Source: Paenibacillus sp. VTT E-133291 (GTDB lineage Bacteria > Bacillota > Bacilli > Paenibacillales > Paenibacillaceae). Taken from it: a stretch of DNA of 52,201 nucleotides. The notes beneath the pieces were generated by a model, which was not told the DNA's origin, did not search any database, and was given only the letters and a program-made list of their open reading frames with translations. Below are positions 8,098 through 16,453 of the stretch, piece after piece; position 1 is the stretch's first letter; every line of letters starts with the position of its first letter. The DNA is taken from the NCBI RefSeq assembly GCF_002264395.1, contig NZ_NFVA01000049.1, forward strand, positions 1 through 52,201, in the 5' to 3' direction. Both the position numbers and the translations under genes were made by a program.

Positions 8098-8982
8098 ATG
8101 ACAGTGGAAGTGATGAAGGAACGACAGTTAACCAAGACAAGACAATGGGAACAGGCACTTAACCTGCTGTATATTGATTTCTGGGATTACTGCCATGATG
8201 CACTTAGCAAATTCGATGACGAGGATATTCATCAAGCAAGAGTGAACTGCCGCAAGCTGTTAACACTGCTATCCATTCTCGACCCTGGCCATACTCTAGG
8301 GCTATACCCCTTATTTGAAAAAGCCCAAAAGCGATTAGGCAAGGTCAGAGATGCAGACGTTCTGATCGAATCGTTCAAGACTAAACGCAAACACGCCAAG
8401 GAAAACGGCGATACAAAGACCGCAGAATTGTTGAAGGCAGTGATCGACCACCAAAAGGACAAGCGCAAAACTTATCGTAAGAAGCTGGCCGATGAGCTGC
8501 CTAAGCTAATCAATGAAGATCTAGATGAGAAGTGGAAAGTCTTCCTAAGTGAACAGCTTGAGGCCCTGGTAGCGAAAAAAGATGCCAATGTTGTCATGCG
8601 CGAACTTGAGGTAGCTTACGAGCAGAAGAAAAAAGCTTGCAAGGTTATATTTCGTGGACAAGATGCCGAATCTGAAGCAGCCTTCGACGCACTGCATGAG
8701 CTGAGGATGGCTGCTAAGGAACTGCGATATACGGCTAGTGCAGCCTCTTTTGCGTTAAATCAAAAATTTCATGCCCATGAGGAAATATATAAGCAGATCC
8801 AAGACCAGCTCGGGCTAATTAACGATAAACGCCTCTGGTTAGAAACACTAAACACTATTGGACGTGAAGAACTCGATATCGGCAAAAAAACATGGAATAC
8901 CTTTACTGAACAATTAAAAACCGAAGTACTTGATGCGCTGCATCAAAATGATGTAATACCTGTCACCCATCACATGAAGTAG
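8098..8982 (+). CDS. CHAD domain-containing protein
   Basis: A 294-residue, almost entirely helical, lysine- and histidine-rich protein. The CHAD signature occurs twice, as expected for its internal duplication: DEDIHQARVNCRKLLTLLSIL near residues 42-62 and ALHELRMAAKELRYTASAA near 200-218. KRLGKVRDADVLIESF is also typical. CHAD domains bind inorganic polyphosphate. No CYTH triphosphatase is fused or adjacent. AAGGAG sits 9 bases before the ATG. Its end is only 22 bp from the convergent germination operon, with no obvious terminator between. Confidence 0.87.
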   Translation: MTVEVMKERQLTKTRQWEQALNLLYIDFWDYCHDALSKFDDEDIHQARVNCRKLLTLLSILDPGHTLGLYPLFEKAQKRLGKVRDADVLIESFKTKRKHAKENGDTKTAELLKAVIDHQKDKRKTYRKKLADELPKLINEDLDEKWKVFLSEQLEALVAKKDANVVMRELEVAYEQKKKACKVIFRGQDAESEAAFDALHELRMAAKELRYTASAASFALNQKFHAHEEIYKQIQDQLGLINDKRLWLETLNTIGREELDIGKKTWNTFTEQLKTEVLDALHQNDVIPVTHHMK

Positions 8983-9004
8983 CTCTGAATTGTCTGCAAC
9001 CTTT

Positions 9005-10210
9005 CTATTCAGCTGTTGTATCTGACGCACCGTATTCTTCAATATTCAGGTTTACTTCATAGGTAATCGGAATTTTGCTGAAGGTTTCGTCCCAGTTAGC
9101 CTTGACGCTCCGCCATACGGCTGGATGCTGATTATGTAGGCTGGTGCCGAAACCGGCAGCTTCGGTATGCAGTTCCTTCTGCATTTTTGTTACAGTAGCT
9201 TGCACCATTTCCAGGACACGCTTCTGCAGCAAGGCTTTATCCTTCTTTACAATTCCGTCATGTAATTTCTTTGGCTTTTCGGCAAAGACCTCAGCATATC
9301 TACCTGTAGATTTTATTTTCACATTAAAAGAAATCTGCCCATTGTTCACATTCGCTTTGATTTTGCTATGCATGGATTTCACCTCATAGGTTAAGAGATT
9401 ATTGTTATCCGGATCATACGTTTTAAGCACTCCTCCCAGCCCCTTTCCGGTCAGCCAGGCCATCCCCTCCAGCTCCGACTCATCCAAAAAGCCAACAAGT
9501 TTTCCCGTTCCGCCGTTGAATACACCCGCTCCTGATAGCTTTGTCTCCTGATCAATAGGGATAACATTTTGCAATAAGAAACTTTTCTTTGCTTGCAAAG
9601 GCCCAACTACTTTTGCCAGAGATACCGGCTCCCAAATCCCCATATTCCGGTCTCTGTTATTGAATATGCCTTCAAGTACAAAAGCAGGCGTCTGACCCGG
9701 CAGTGCATTTTCCAATACATCTTTGGCCATTCCTTTGCTGACAAATAACATAACACTCGGACGGATATCATTATCCCGAGTAAAGAAATCTATGATTTTA
9801 GTAAGGTTATTGGAACGAGCAAGCTTTTCACTGATTATAATGACCTTCAGATGATGGCCAATCGGAGTGCGTCTAGTACGCAGCGAAAGCTGCCGCATCG
9901 CTTCAAAGATAGAATCGCTGGTTTCACTCATATTATAGTAATTCTTAAAGGAGGATGAACTAGCAGAAGACTTCATGATCGCCCCTCCTGATCCTTGTGG
10001 AATCGTAAATTGATAGGTACTTATTATTTTTTCAGGCTTCTTATGATTTCCACCCTCCGGCTTAGCTGCCTCCTCGCCTCCTGGTTCCTCAGCACTGTCC
10101 AGTGCAACACCAATCTGCATGTTTAATTCCTCGATCGGTGTGCTGCTCCAGCAGCCTGATAACAGCGAACATGCGATAGAGAGTACAACCCACAACCTCC
10201 ATTTTTTCAT
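9005..10210 (-). CDS. Ger(x)C-family spore germination lipoprotein
   Basis: About 401 residues. A lipoprotein signal peptide with lipobox LLSGC is followed by WSSTPIEELN, the N-terminal hallmark of GerAC/GerKC proteins. The C-terminal Ger(x)C domain is recognisable in SFNVKIKSTGRYAEVF. It is the outer-surface lipoprotein subunit of a germinant receptor in the spore inner membrane. The ATG at 10210 is chosen because it overlaps the stop of the GerAB gene by 4 bp (ATGA) and starts the signal peptide. The upstream start would add a non-signal sequence. Last gene of the gerA-type operon. Confidence 0.9.
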   Translation of the reverse strand: MKKWRLWVVLSIACSLLSGCWSSTPIEELNMQIGVALDSAEEPGGEEAAKPEGGNHKKPEKIISTYQFTIPQGSGGAIMKSSASSSSFKNYYNMSETSDSIFEAMRQLSLRTRRTPIGHHLKVIIISEKLARSNNLTKIIDFFTRDNDIRPSVMLFVSKGMAKDVLENALPGQTPAFVLEGIFNNRDRNMGIWEPVSLAKVVGPLQAKKSFLLQNVIPIDQETKLSGAGVFNGGTGKLVGFLDESELEGMAWLTGKGLGGVLKTYDPDNNNLLTYEVKSMHSKIKANVNNGQISFNVKIKSTGRYAEVFAEKPKKLHDGIVKKDKALLQKRVLEMVQATVTKMQKELHTEAAGFGTSLHNQHPAVWRSVKANWDETFSKIPITYEVNLNIEEYGASDTTAE

Positions 10211-11298
10211 GAAGCAGCCCTCCGGAAGTATGTGATAATTAACAATGGCAACGGAAGCAATCCGAATAGAATAAGCATACAATCACCGATACCTGTTCCT
10301 AAAGCAAACAGAGCATTCACATTTGGTGGAATTCTAGAAATTACATAGACAACCGGAAGTATCGCCAACAAACAACCTTTAAAGTTTTTATGAATGACTT
10401 GAGACAACCCTAAAGACGCTGCATAAATGGCAATACAAAAGGTACAGAAGATCTGCATAATCCAGATCACCAACAACAACGACTCAAATCTTTCAAAAAT
10501 GAGATAGTTCACCTCAAAACTTCTTACAAGATCGAGAAACGGCCAGGTTCTTGTGATCACTCCATCTATAGAAAAAGCCCCTATGGTCGCTACAACAGCT
10601 AGGGTATAAAATATCGTCGAGATACAGGTTCCAGCAATGATTACCTTTACTGCTTTTTGAGGTTTGTCCATAAAAGCAACAATGAACAGCATTGCTTCTC
10701 CAGCTGTAAAGGTTAGGATGGTTGGTCTGATCCCTTTCCACACAGGCTCCAATCCATCTCCAAGTATTGGTAGAAGGTTGTTGAGGTCAAAAACTTCAAA
10801 ACTAAGCAGACAAACCCCAATAAATACTGTCCAGGTGATTGGAACAATGAGTCTGCACATACTAGTGATCGCATTAATTCCTCCTCTGCATAAATAGAAG
10901 GCAATCCACATAAAAGCAGCCACAATCGCCCAAGGAGGTGTACCTTCCAGTAGAAAAAAAGAGGTTACCTCCTGCACCGAACGTATCTCAAAGCCGGCGA
11001 TACTGATAAAATAACCCACGACTCCTATAGTAAGAACTATTCCGAGTGGTTTGCCGATAATCTTCCCAATATATTGAAAAAAAGTTTGACCTGGAAACCG
11101 TTGACTAAGCTTCACAATAATCAATCCTGACAAAAAAGAGATTACTCCCCCTAACAAAATACTTATCCATACATCTGGACTGCCACTGGCCTCTACAATG
11201 GTCCGAGGAAGCGTAAGTACCCCTGCCGCAATCGTATAATTGGCTAGAATGATCGTCGCTTGAATAGCAGTTATTCGGTCCTTTACCTCGGCGCTCAT
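10207..11298 (-). CDS. GerAB/ArcD/ProY-family spore germination permease
   Basis: A 363-residue integral membrane protein with about ten hydrophobic helices, of the amino-acid/polyamine/organocation (APC) type used by GerAB subunits. The N-terminal ITAIQATIILANYTIAAGVL and LPRTIV are typical. It probably binds the germinant, but which amino acid or sugar cannot be told. It overlaps the downstream GerC gene by 4 bp and follows the GerA gene by about 27 bp, so the three genes are one operon. Confidence 0.92.
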   Translation of the reverse strand: MSAEVKDRITAIQATIILANYTIAAGVLTLPRTIVEASGSPDVWISILLGGVISFLSGLIIVKLSQRFPGQTFFQYIGKIIGKPLGIVLTIGVVGYFISIAGFEIRSVQEVTSFFLLEGTPPWAIVAAFMWIAFYLCRGGINAITSMCRLIVPITWTVFIGVCLLSFEVFDLNNLLPILGDGLEPVWKGIRPTILTFTAGEAMLFIVAFMDKPQKAVKVIIAGTCISTIFYTLAVVATIGAFSIDGVITRTWPFLDLVRSFEVNYLIFERFESLLLVIWIMQIFCTFCIAIYAASLGLSQVIHKNFKGCLLAILPVVYVISRIPPNVNALFALGTGIGDCMLILFGLLPLPLLIITYFRRAAS

Positions 11299-11325
11299 GT
11301 ACTCTTCCTCCTTTACCTAAACTTC

Positions 11326-13068
11326 TTACCCTTTACGCAAAGGGTCCTTTGGTTTCAACAATGTAGGCCGCCCGGTTAAAAATTGCAAAGGCATACGGAA
11401 TATAAAATCTTTCCAATTGACTGTCTTATTCGGGACTGCCAGACCAAGATAGGGAACACCAAAACTCTTCAGCTTAATTAAATGACTACTAAGCAAAAGA
11501 AAAAAAAGTACAACTCCGTATAATCCAAAGATCGCTGCAAAAAACATGGCTGCAAACCGGAGCATTCGAAGCGTCATCCCTGCACTATACATTGGCATAG
11601 AGAAGGACGAAACAGCCGTAACTGAAACTACAATGACTAAGATAGGACTCACAATTCCAGCTTCTACTGCGGCTTGTCCGATGATCAGACCGCCAACAAT
11701 CCCCATTGCCGGACCGATAGGTTTAGGCAAACGAAGTCCAGCCTCCCGTAAGATTTCAATCGAAATTTCCATAATCAATGCTTCGATCAATACAGTGAAG
11801 GGAACGCCTTGCCTGGAGGCAATAATGGAAATGGCCAGCTTTGTTGGAATCAATCCAGGTTGGAACGAGAGAAAGGAGATATATAGTGCCGGCGCAAACA
11901 ATGATATCATTGCCGCAAAAAAACGTAACAGACGTAGCAGCGACCCTACCATCCAGCGATCGTTATAATCCTCTGGCGATTGCAGTAACATCCCGAAGGT
12001 AACCGGCATAATCAAGGCGAAGGGCGTACCATCAATTAAGATAGCTACTCTTCCTTCCAGGAGTGCTGCCATTACGCGGTCTGGTCTTTCTGTATTCTGA
12101 ATCTGCTGGAAAGGACTGAAGCTATTGTCTTCGATTAATTGCTCCACATAACCAGATTCTTGAACATCGTCTATATCTATCGTTTTAATTCTTCGTTTGA
12201 CCTCTTCTACAAGCTCATCATTCGCAATATCTTTGATATACGTTAGGATCAATTCCTTCTGCATTCTCTTTCCTACAGTAAAAGAAATCATCGCTAGCTC
12301 CGTACTCTGCCCGTGTCTACGCAGCATTGCCGTGTTGTCGCTTAATGTCTCATTAAATCCGCTTCGCGATCCCCGCAAGACTGCTTCAGATTCTGGCTCT
12401 TGAATCCCTCTAGTAGCCCCCTTTGGACTACTAAGCACAAAAACCTCTGATATCCCCTCTACGAGCAGTATGGCAGATCCAAATAACACTTTTTGAAGGG
12501 AGAGGTATACATTATCCGTGAGCTCAACTTCCGAAATGAGCAATATTTCATGGATGAGAATATCTTGTAGATCTTTCGCTTCCGGTATGGTATTCATATC
12601 CTTAAAAGGCTGATACGCATTCATTAACGGCTTTAATATATTCTGATCCATTTTGTCTTTGTCCGTTAGCCCGTCTACGTACAACAACGCTGCCTTTGTC
12701 TGTATGCTTCCGATTCGCAATTCCCTTATATTCACATCATGCATATCCGCACTGATCTCTTTGAATGTCTGCAAATCCTCGTTTAAATGACCACTGTAAG
12801 TTAATCTTTCACCCTTATCCTTAGTTACTTTATCTGTGCTTTGCTGCTCCTTAGACCCTTCTGAGATGCTTTTCCCTCTGGATGCTTCTCCATATGGAAC
12901 TCCCCCACCTTTGCTGCCTATGGCTTTTTTAGCCCTGGTCGTTATTCGATCTTCTTTAGCTTTAGCCCAACTTATTGATCGAAGTATGATAAACGGGACG
13001 CAGAAGATCATAATCCCTTGGAAAACCACTTCCCAACTTGGAATTAATTCTATTACCTCATTCCACAC
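11326..13068 (-). CDS. GerA/GerKA-family spore germination protein with an extra N-terminal region
   Basis: About 580 residues. The core matches the GerA family: DLQTFKEISADMHDVNIREL, then SFSPFQQIQNTERPDRVMAALLEGRVAILIDGTPFALI, then four to five C-terminal membrane helices. I start at the GTG at 13068, because AAGGAGG lies 8 bases before it and nothing comparable precedes the ATG at 13125. The N-terminal ~100 residues hold a hydrophobic helix (VVFQGIMIFCVPFIIL) and a polar, Gly/Ser/Lys-rich linker before the usual soluble domain. Subunits I usually see begin directly with the soluble domain. It is expected in the forespore and spore inner membrane. Confidence 0.9.
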   Translation of the reverse strand: MWNEVIELIPSWEVVFQGIMIFCVPFIILRSISWAKAKEDRITTRAKKAIGSKGGGVPYGEASRGKSISEGSKEQQSTDKVTKDKGERLTYSGHLNEDLQTFKEISADMHDVNIRELRIGSIQTKAALLYVDGLTDKDKMDQNILKPLMNAYQPFKDMNTIPEAKDLQDILIHEILLISEVELTDNVYLSLQKVLFGSAILLVEGISEVFVLSSPKGATRGIQEPESEAVLRGSRSGFNETLSDNTAMLRRHGQSTELAMISFTVGKRMQKELILTYIKDIANDELVEEVKRRIKTIDIDDVQESGYVEQLIEDNSFSPFQQIQNTERPDRVMAALLEGRVAILIDGTPFALIMPVTFGMLLQSPEDYNDRWMVGSLLRLLRFFAAMISLFAPALYISFLSFQPGLIPTKLAISIIASRQGVPFTVLIEALIMEISIEILREAGLRLPKPIGPAMGIVGGLIIGQAAVEAGIVSPILVIVVSVTAVSSFSMPMYSAGMTLRMLRFAAMFFAAIFGLYGVVLFFLLLSSHLIKLKSFGVPYLGLAVPNKTVNWKDFIFRMPLQFLTGRPTLLKPKDPLRKG

Positions 13069-13131
13069 CGCTAACACCTCCTTCGTAGCTGTGACCGTAT
13101 TTTTTACCGAAGATGGATAATTCATGCATAC

Positions 13132-13158
13132 AAAAAAGACCCCACAGTATGGGGTCTC
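13132..13158 (-). terminator. Terminator between the ECF41 module and the gerA operon
   Basis: GACCCC ACAGTAT GGGGTC (138-156 within 13 kb) forms a short GC stem, followed on the minus strand by a T6 run. It ends transcription coming from the carboxymuconolactone-decarboxylase gene before gerA. Confidence 0.8.
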
Positions 13159-13278
13159 CCTAAGTTAAACTTCATATGATCTTTAGAGCGTCATGAGATC
13201 ATCTTCAGATCCCATAATTAACAAATTTCAGAGATGGTAAGGTGCTAGCCTTCGGCGTTCGGCTGACGTGATTAAAGT

Positions 13279-13716
13279 TTATTGCGGCAACATGCGAGTG
13301 GTGATCGCGATGCGATTCCATGCATTGATTGTAACAATTGCCATGATGATCTCGCCAAGTCGCTTAGTATCGAAATGGCGCTCCGCTTCCGAATAGACAT
13401 CGTCCGGTACATGTCCTTGCGTCACGAGCGTAACCGATTCGGTCAGGGCAAGCACTGCGCGCTCCTCGTCGCTGTAGAACGGCGCTTCACGCCATGCGTT
13501 CAGCATGTAGATGCGCTGTTCCGACACGCCTGCCTTGCGGGCATCCTTCGTGTGCATATCTATACAGAAGGCGCAGCCGTTAATTTGTGACGCTCTGATT
13601 TTGATTAACTCCAATAGCGACTTCTCCATGCCTGTCGATTGTACGAACGCTTCAAGACCCATCATTGCTTTGTATGCGGCTGGGATTTCACCGGCCAGAT
13701 CCATTCTTTGTTCCAT
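13279..13716 (-). CDS. Carboxymuconolactone decarboxylase / AhpD-like protein
   Basis: A 145-residue, all-helical AhpD-like protein. The redox motif CAFCIDMHTKDARKAG (CxxC with the nearby His) is near residues 48-63. Proteins of this family reduce hydroperoxides or act as peroxidase partners. This one is of the type encoded beside ECF41 sigma factors. GAGGAG precedes the ATG. A TGTCACA-N16-TGTC promoter directly upstream suggests that it is the direct target of the neighbouring sigma factor. The GC-rich wobble positions differ from the genes around it. Confidence 0.9.
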   Translation of the reverse strand: MEQRMDLAGEIPAAYKAMMGLEAFVQSTGMEKSLLELIKIRASQINGCAFCIDMHTKDARKAGVSEQRIYMLNAWREAPFYSDEERAVLALTESVTLVTQGHVPDDVYSEAERHFDTKRLGEIIMAIVTINAWNRIAITTRMLPQ

Positions 13717-13772
13717 GGGGATAGCTCCTCTCCGGCTATAGACCGGTTATCTTTTGATTGTTTCACTAATAA

Positions 13773-13799
13773 GACAATGCAGAAGCTCCGTTTGTGACA
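13773..13799 (-). promoter_or_regulatory. Putative ECF41-dependent promoter of the AhpD-like gene
   Basis: The minus strand carries TGTCACA (13799-13793), a 16-bp spacer and TGTC (13776-13773). From memory, ECF41 promoters are TGTCACA with a CGTC-type -10, so this is a near match. It begins 3 bp after the sigma stop codon and ends 56 bp before the decarboxylase start. Confidence 0.65.
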
Positions 13800-13801
13800 G
13801 G

Positions 13802-14677
13802 TTACCCCATTCGTTGTAATTTATCGGGATTGAGTACGATATAAATATGCTCGATCCGCTCCCCGGCCGTATCAAGCTGGAAGCTTATCGCCTTAAGCGG
13901 CCGGCCATCCCGATAGATGACGATGCCCAGCTGGCCGTTAAGTAGCACCATCCTTTGCGAATCTCCGAGGAAGCCCTTCGTAATGACACCTTCAATGAAA
14001 GCTTGAACACGATCTCTGCCCGTGATGGTGAAGATCGCTGCGCGAACTTTACCACCGCCGTCCGACGTAAGCAGCGCGTCCTCGGCCAGCAGACTAACAA
14101 GCGCATCGACGTTGCCGCCTCGCGCAGCTGCAAGGAATGCTGTCGCTAGAGGTGTTGCCTGAGCCGTATTATCTGGTAGAATGGGCGATTGTTGATGCAG
14201 CTTATCATTAGCGCGGCTAAATATTTTTCGACAGTTGGCTTCTGATTTTCCTAATACATCGGCAATTTCGCTATATTCGAAAGCGAAGGATTGGCGCAAG
14301 ATGAAGACGGCTCTCTCGACAGCCGATAAATGTTCCAGCATGACGAGCAGGGCGTAGGATACATTTTCATCGTGATCGAAGAGATCAGCAGGATTATCGC
14401 CGCTTCCATTCGTAAAGCTGACGAGCGGCTCCGGCAGCCATGTGCCGACATATTGCTCTCTCCTTATACGGGCGGATTGCATATAGTTGATGCAACGATT
14501 TGTAATCATACGGATTAAGTAAGCTTTCGGATGGGTGATATCTATTGTTTGTAGCTTGCTGTACTCGATGAATACGTCTTGAACGAGGTCCTCTGCATCT
14601 GCTATAGAGCCGGTCATACGGTAAGCGATTGCTTGCAGCAGAGAGTGATAGTTGGTATATGCGACCTGAAAATCCAT
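13802..14677 (-). CDS. ECF41-group RNA polymerase sigma factor with SnoaL-like C-terminal domain
   Basis: About 291 residues. Region 2 is YRMTGSIADAEDLVQDVFIEY near residues 20-40. Region 4 is LRQSFAFEYSEIADVLGKSE at about 128-147. The ~110-residue SnoaL_2-like tail follows. Three ECF41 hallmarks are readable: WLPEPLV after region 2, DGGGK in the tail, and NPDKL close to the C-terminus. In this group the tail replaces a separate anti-sigma factor and tunes activity. I start at the ATG at 14677 (MDFQVAYTNYHSLL). The upstream extension is the remnant of another gene (14678-14890). It forms a module with the AhpD-like gene. Base composition is more GC-rich than the flanks, consistent with transfer. 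Confidence 0.9.
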   Translation of the reverse strand: MDFQVAYTNYHSLLQAIAYRMTGSIADAEDLVQDVFIEYSKLQTIDITHPKAYLIRMITNRCINYMQSARIRREQYVGTWLPEPLVSFTNGSGDNPADLFDHDENVSYALLVMLEHLSAVERAVFILRQSFAFEYSEIADVLGKSEANCRKIFSRANDKLHQQSPILPDNTAQATPLATAFLAAARGGNVDALVSLLAEDALLTSDGGGKVRAAIFTITGRDRVQAFIEGVITKGFLGDSQRMVLLNGQLGIVIYRDGRPLKAISFQLDTAGERIEHIYIVLNPDKLQRMG

Positions 14678-14890
14678 ACGGGCTACTCCTTCCAAAGCTG
14701 TGCCTTTCATACCGTCACGGCTCACCGCGGCGTCTACATCGTTCAGCGGATGATCAACAATATAGACGCTCTCCTAGGGCTTTACGTCTAGCCTATCGAG
14801 CGTACGCAGGAAAATATCCGGATGTGGCTTATTAATGCCTTCTCAGCTTGAGATCAATATAGCATCAAAATACAACGAAATTCCAATGCC
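14678..14890 (-). pseudogene. Internal fragment of a HAD-superfamily hydrolase
   Basis: In one minus-strand frame the sequence reads SLYFDAILISS, stop, EGINKPHPDIFLRTLDRL, DVKP, stop, ESVYIVDHPLNDVDAA, SRDGMKG. These are motif III (KP.P.IF) and motif IV (VGDHP.ND) of a HAD phosphatase. Two in-frame stops (TGA, TAG) break it. The N-terminal half with the catalytic DxD and the C-terminal end are missing. It starts directly after the thioredoxin stop codon and runs into the sigma factor start, so the sigma module probably replaced or interrupted the gene. Confidence 0.8.
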
Positions 14891-15217
14891 CTATGCTTGA
14901 ATAACCTTGTTCAATATCCCTTGGTAGGCTGCTATCGGACGTAAGCCAACCAACTTTTCCATGGGTTGCCCATCTTTATATACAATGACTGTAGGCATCC
15001 CCATAACACCAGCTTCCCCAGCCAGATCCGGCAGTTCGTCACAATTCACCTTTACGATAGAAACATCGTCTCCATATTCTTGATGAAGGTCCTCCAAAAG
15101 GGGCAGCAGTACCTTGCAAGGGGGACACCATGGCGCACCGTAATCTACCAACACCGTTCCACCACCGCGTATTTCTGCTCGCACCCAATCAGCGCTATCT
15201 GCATTTGAAATAGCCAT
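14891..15217 (-). CDS. Thioredoxin
   Basis: A 108-residue thioredoxin with the active site APWCPPCKVLLP near residues 25-36, the cis-proline stretch MGMPTVIVYKDGQP, and GLRPIAAYQGIL at the end. WCPPC replaces the WCGPC of housekeeping thioredoxins, so this is probably a specialised paralogue. The ATG at 15217 has GAGGAGG 8 bases ahead. The longer frame would overlap the MerR gene. It is cotranscribed with the MerR-type regulator 38 bp upstream. Confidence 0.92.
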   Translation of the reverse strand: MAISNADSADWVRAEIRGGGTVLVDYGAPWCPPCKVLLPLLEDLHQEYGDDVSIVKVNCDELPDLAGEAGVMGMPTVIVYKDGQPMEKLVGLRPIAAYQGILNKVIQA

Positions 15218-15255
15218 TTGTCTTTCCTCCTCATAGTTTTCATCTCCAGCAGTAC

Positions 15256-15648
15256 CTACTCCAAACTCTCCAGTGTACATGCCTCTAAACTACACTCGTT
15301 CTGCTCTCGCAAGATAGATGCCATTCTTTCTTCCAAATTGTGCTTAATCTGATTCAGTTCTACAAGCTGACGTTCAATCTCTTCAAGTTTACTGTGGTAT
15401 AGTGGCATCACTTCTGCGCAGAAGGCTTCTTTGTTCTTCAAGACACAATGTAGAAAGCCCGCAATCTGTTCTGTGGACAGACCCAGGTTCAAATATAATT
15501 TAATCGTTTCTACCGTCTCCACAGCGAGTGGAGAGTACTCCCGATATCCATTGGCCTGACGGATCGACGAGATTAATCCTTGACTCTCATAATAACGAAT
15601 TGACCGGACGCTTACGCCCGTTAATTTAGCAAGCTCACCTATTTTCAT
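15256..15648 (-). CDS. MerR-family transcriptional regulator of the thioredoxin operon
   Basis: About 130 residues. The N-terminal MerR helix-turn-helix is MKIGELAKLTGVSVRSIRYY followed by ESQGLI. A dimerisation coiled coil occupies about 75-115. Several cysteines lie in the effector region and at the tail (FLHC, AFCAEV, NECSLEACTLE), suggesting redox or thiol sensing (inference). The ATG at 15648 has GGGGAG 5 bases upstream, and the frame upstream is not MerR-like. Its promoter shows the long spacer and central palindrome of MerR targets, so autoregulation is likely. The thioredoxin gene follows. Confidence 0.9.
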   Translation of the reverse strand: MKIGELAKLTGVSVRSIRYYESQGLISSIRQANGYREYSPLAVETVETIKLYLNLGLSTEQIAGFLHCVLKNKEAFCAEVMPLYHSKLEEIERQLVELNQIKHNLEERMASILREQNECSLEACTLESLE

Positions 15649-15686
15649 ATCATTCTCCCCGGGGTTCATGAGAATTGTTCTACCCC

Positions 15687-15718
15687 AGTATAAACCCTGA
15701 CACCAATGTCAGAGTCAA
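15687..15718 (-). promoter_or_regulatory. MerR-type promoter with 20-bp spacer and central dyad
   Basis: The minus strand has TTGACT (15718-15713), 20 bp, then TATACT (15692-15687). Within the spacer CTGACA TTGG TGTCAG is a perfect inverted repeat (15697-15712). Overlong spacers with a palindrome between -35 and -10 are the mark of MerR-activated promoters. Confidence 0.85.
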
Positions 15719-15756
15719 CAAAAAAAATCCAACCGTAGTTATCCCACAGTTGGATT
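15719..15756 (-). terminator. Terminator of the ThuA gene
   Basis: AATCCAAC (15726-15733) pairs with GTTGGATT (15749-15756), followed on the minus strand by eight T. It lies just beyond the ThuA-like stop codon and right before the merR promoter. Confidence 0.8.
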
Positions 15757-15776
15757 CATTATGATGTTACAACATC

Positions 15777-16412
15777 CTACAATAATCCTGCCGCCCAAAG
15801 CCCGCCTCTACGAATCATTTCGCGGAATGGCTCTACCGAAAATGAAGGTAAATGGTGCCCCGGCATTAAATAAACTACCCGCCCCAGGCCAAATTCATGA
15901 CACCAAGCCGCTTGTCGCATCGCTCCCTCATGAGGATATTCAGCGAGCACCGTCGTTTCAAAATGAGGATGCATCTCAAAATAATATGGCTCATCTTCAA
16001 TCACAAATTCTTCAATTCCCTGCATAATGGGATGCTCACGTGCGGGAATGGACATCTGCAGAGAAGTAAACTCTGGATGATGGGTGAAATGTGCGCCCAG
16101 CATAACACCAAGCTCCTGATTCCGTTGTAAGGAAATTCCGTTATGTACCACTAGCAGTCCGCCCCCGCCAGCCACATAGGATAGCAAAGCAGCGCTTTGT
16201 TCCACCGGGATTTTGTCATCCGAAAATTCGGTGTAGGAGATTACCAGCTTGTGGTCAGACAACGTTTTATTATTAAGAAGCCCGTAATCCTCTGAAGAGA
16301 ACACCTGAAGATCATTGGCCAGTATTTGCTCAATCTCCCGGTCCACGCCTGCAAAGGGGTGATATTTAACCTCCCCGTAGCTTCCAAGTGCAAGTGCTTT
16401 TAGTGTAGACAT
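15777..16412 (-). CDS. ThuA-like domain protein
   Basis: A 211-residue glutamine-amidotransferase-like fold of the ThuA family, linked to trehalose or glycan metabolism in other bacteria. Readable features are the N-terminal ALALGSYGEVKYHPF, the central GGGLLVVHNGISL, HPEFTSLQMSIPAREHPIM, and the C-terminal GRVVYLMPGHHLPSF. No signal peptide is present. The gene is codirectional with the SDR gene upstream (41 bp away), so the two may form an operon. The physiological substrate is unknown. Confidence 0.85.
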   Translation of the reverse strand: MSTLKALALGSYGEVKYHPFAGVDREIEQILANDLQVFSSEDYGLLNNKTLSDHKLVISYTEFSDDKIPVEQSAALLSYVAGGGGLLVVHNGISLQRNQELGVMLGAHFTHHPEFTSLQMSIPAREHPIMQGIEEFVIEDEPYYFEMHPHFETTVLAEYPHEGAMRQAAWCHEFGLGRVVYLMPGHHLPSFSVEPFREMIRRGGLWAAGLL

Positions 16413-16453
16413 ATGATCAGCGCCTTTCTTCTTATCTTATTTGAGATATCGTA

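Noticed and set aside
13160..13278. Possible C-terminal end of the HAD pseudogene on the far side of the ECF41 module
   Set aside because: One minus-strand frame reads HLTISEIC and LWDLKMIS around stops, which is HAD-tail-like but too short and broken to claim.
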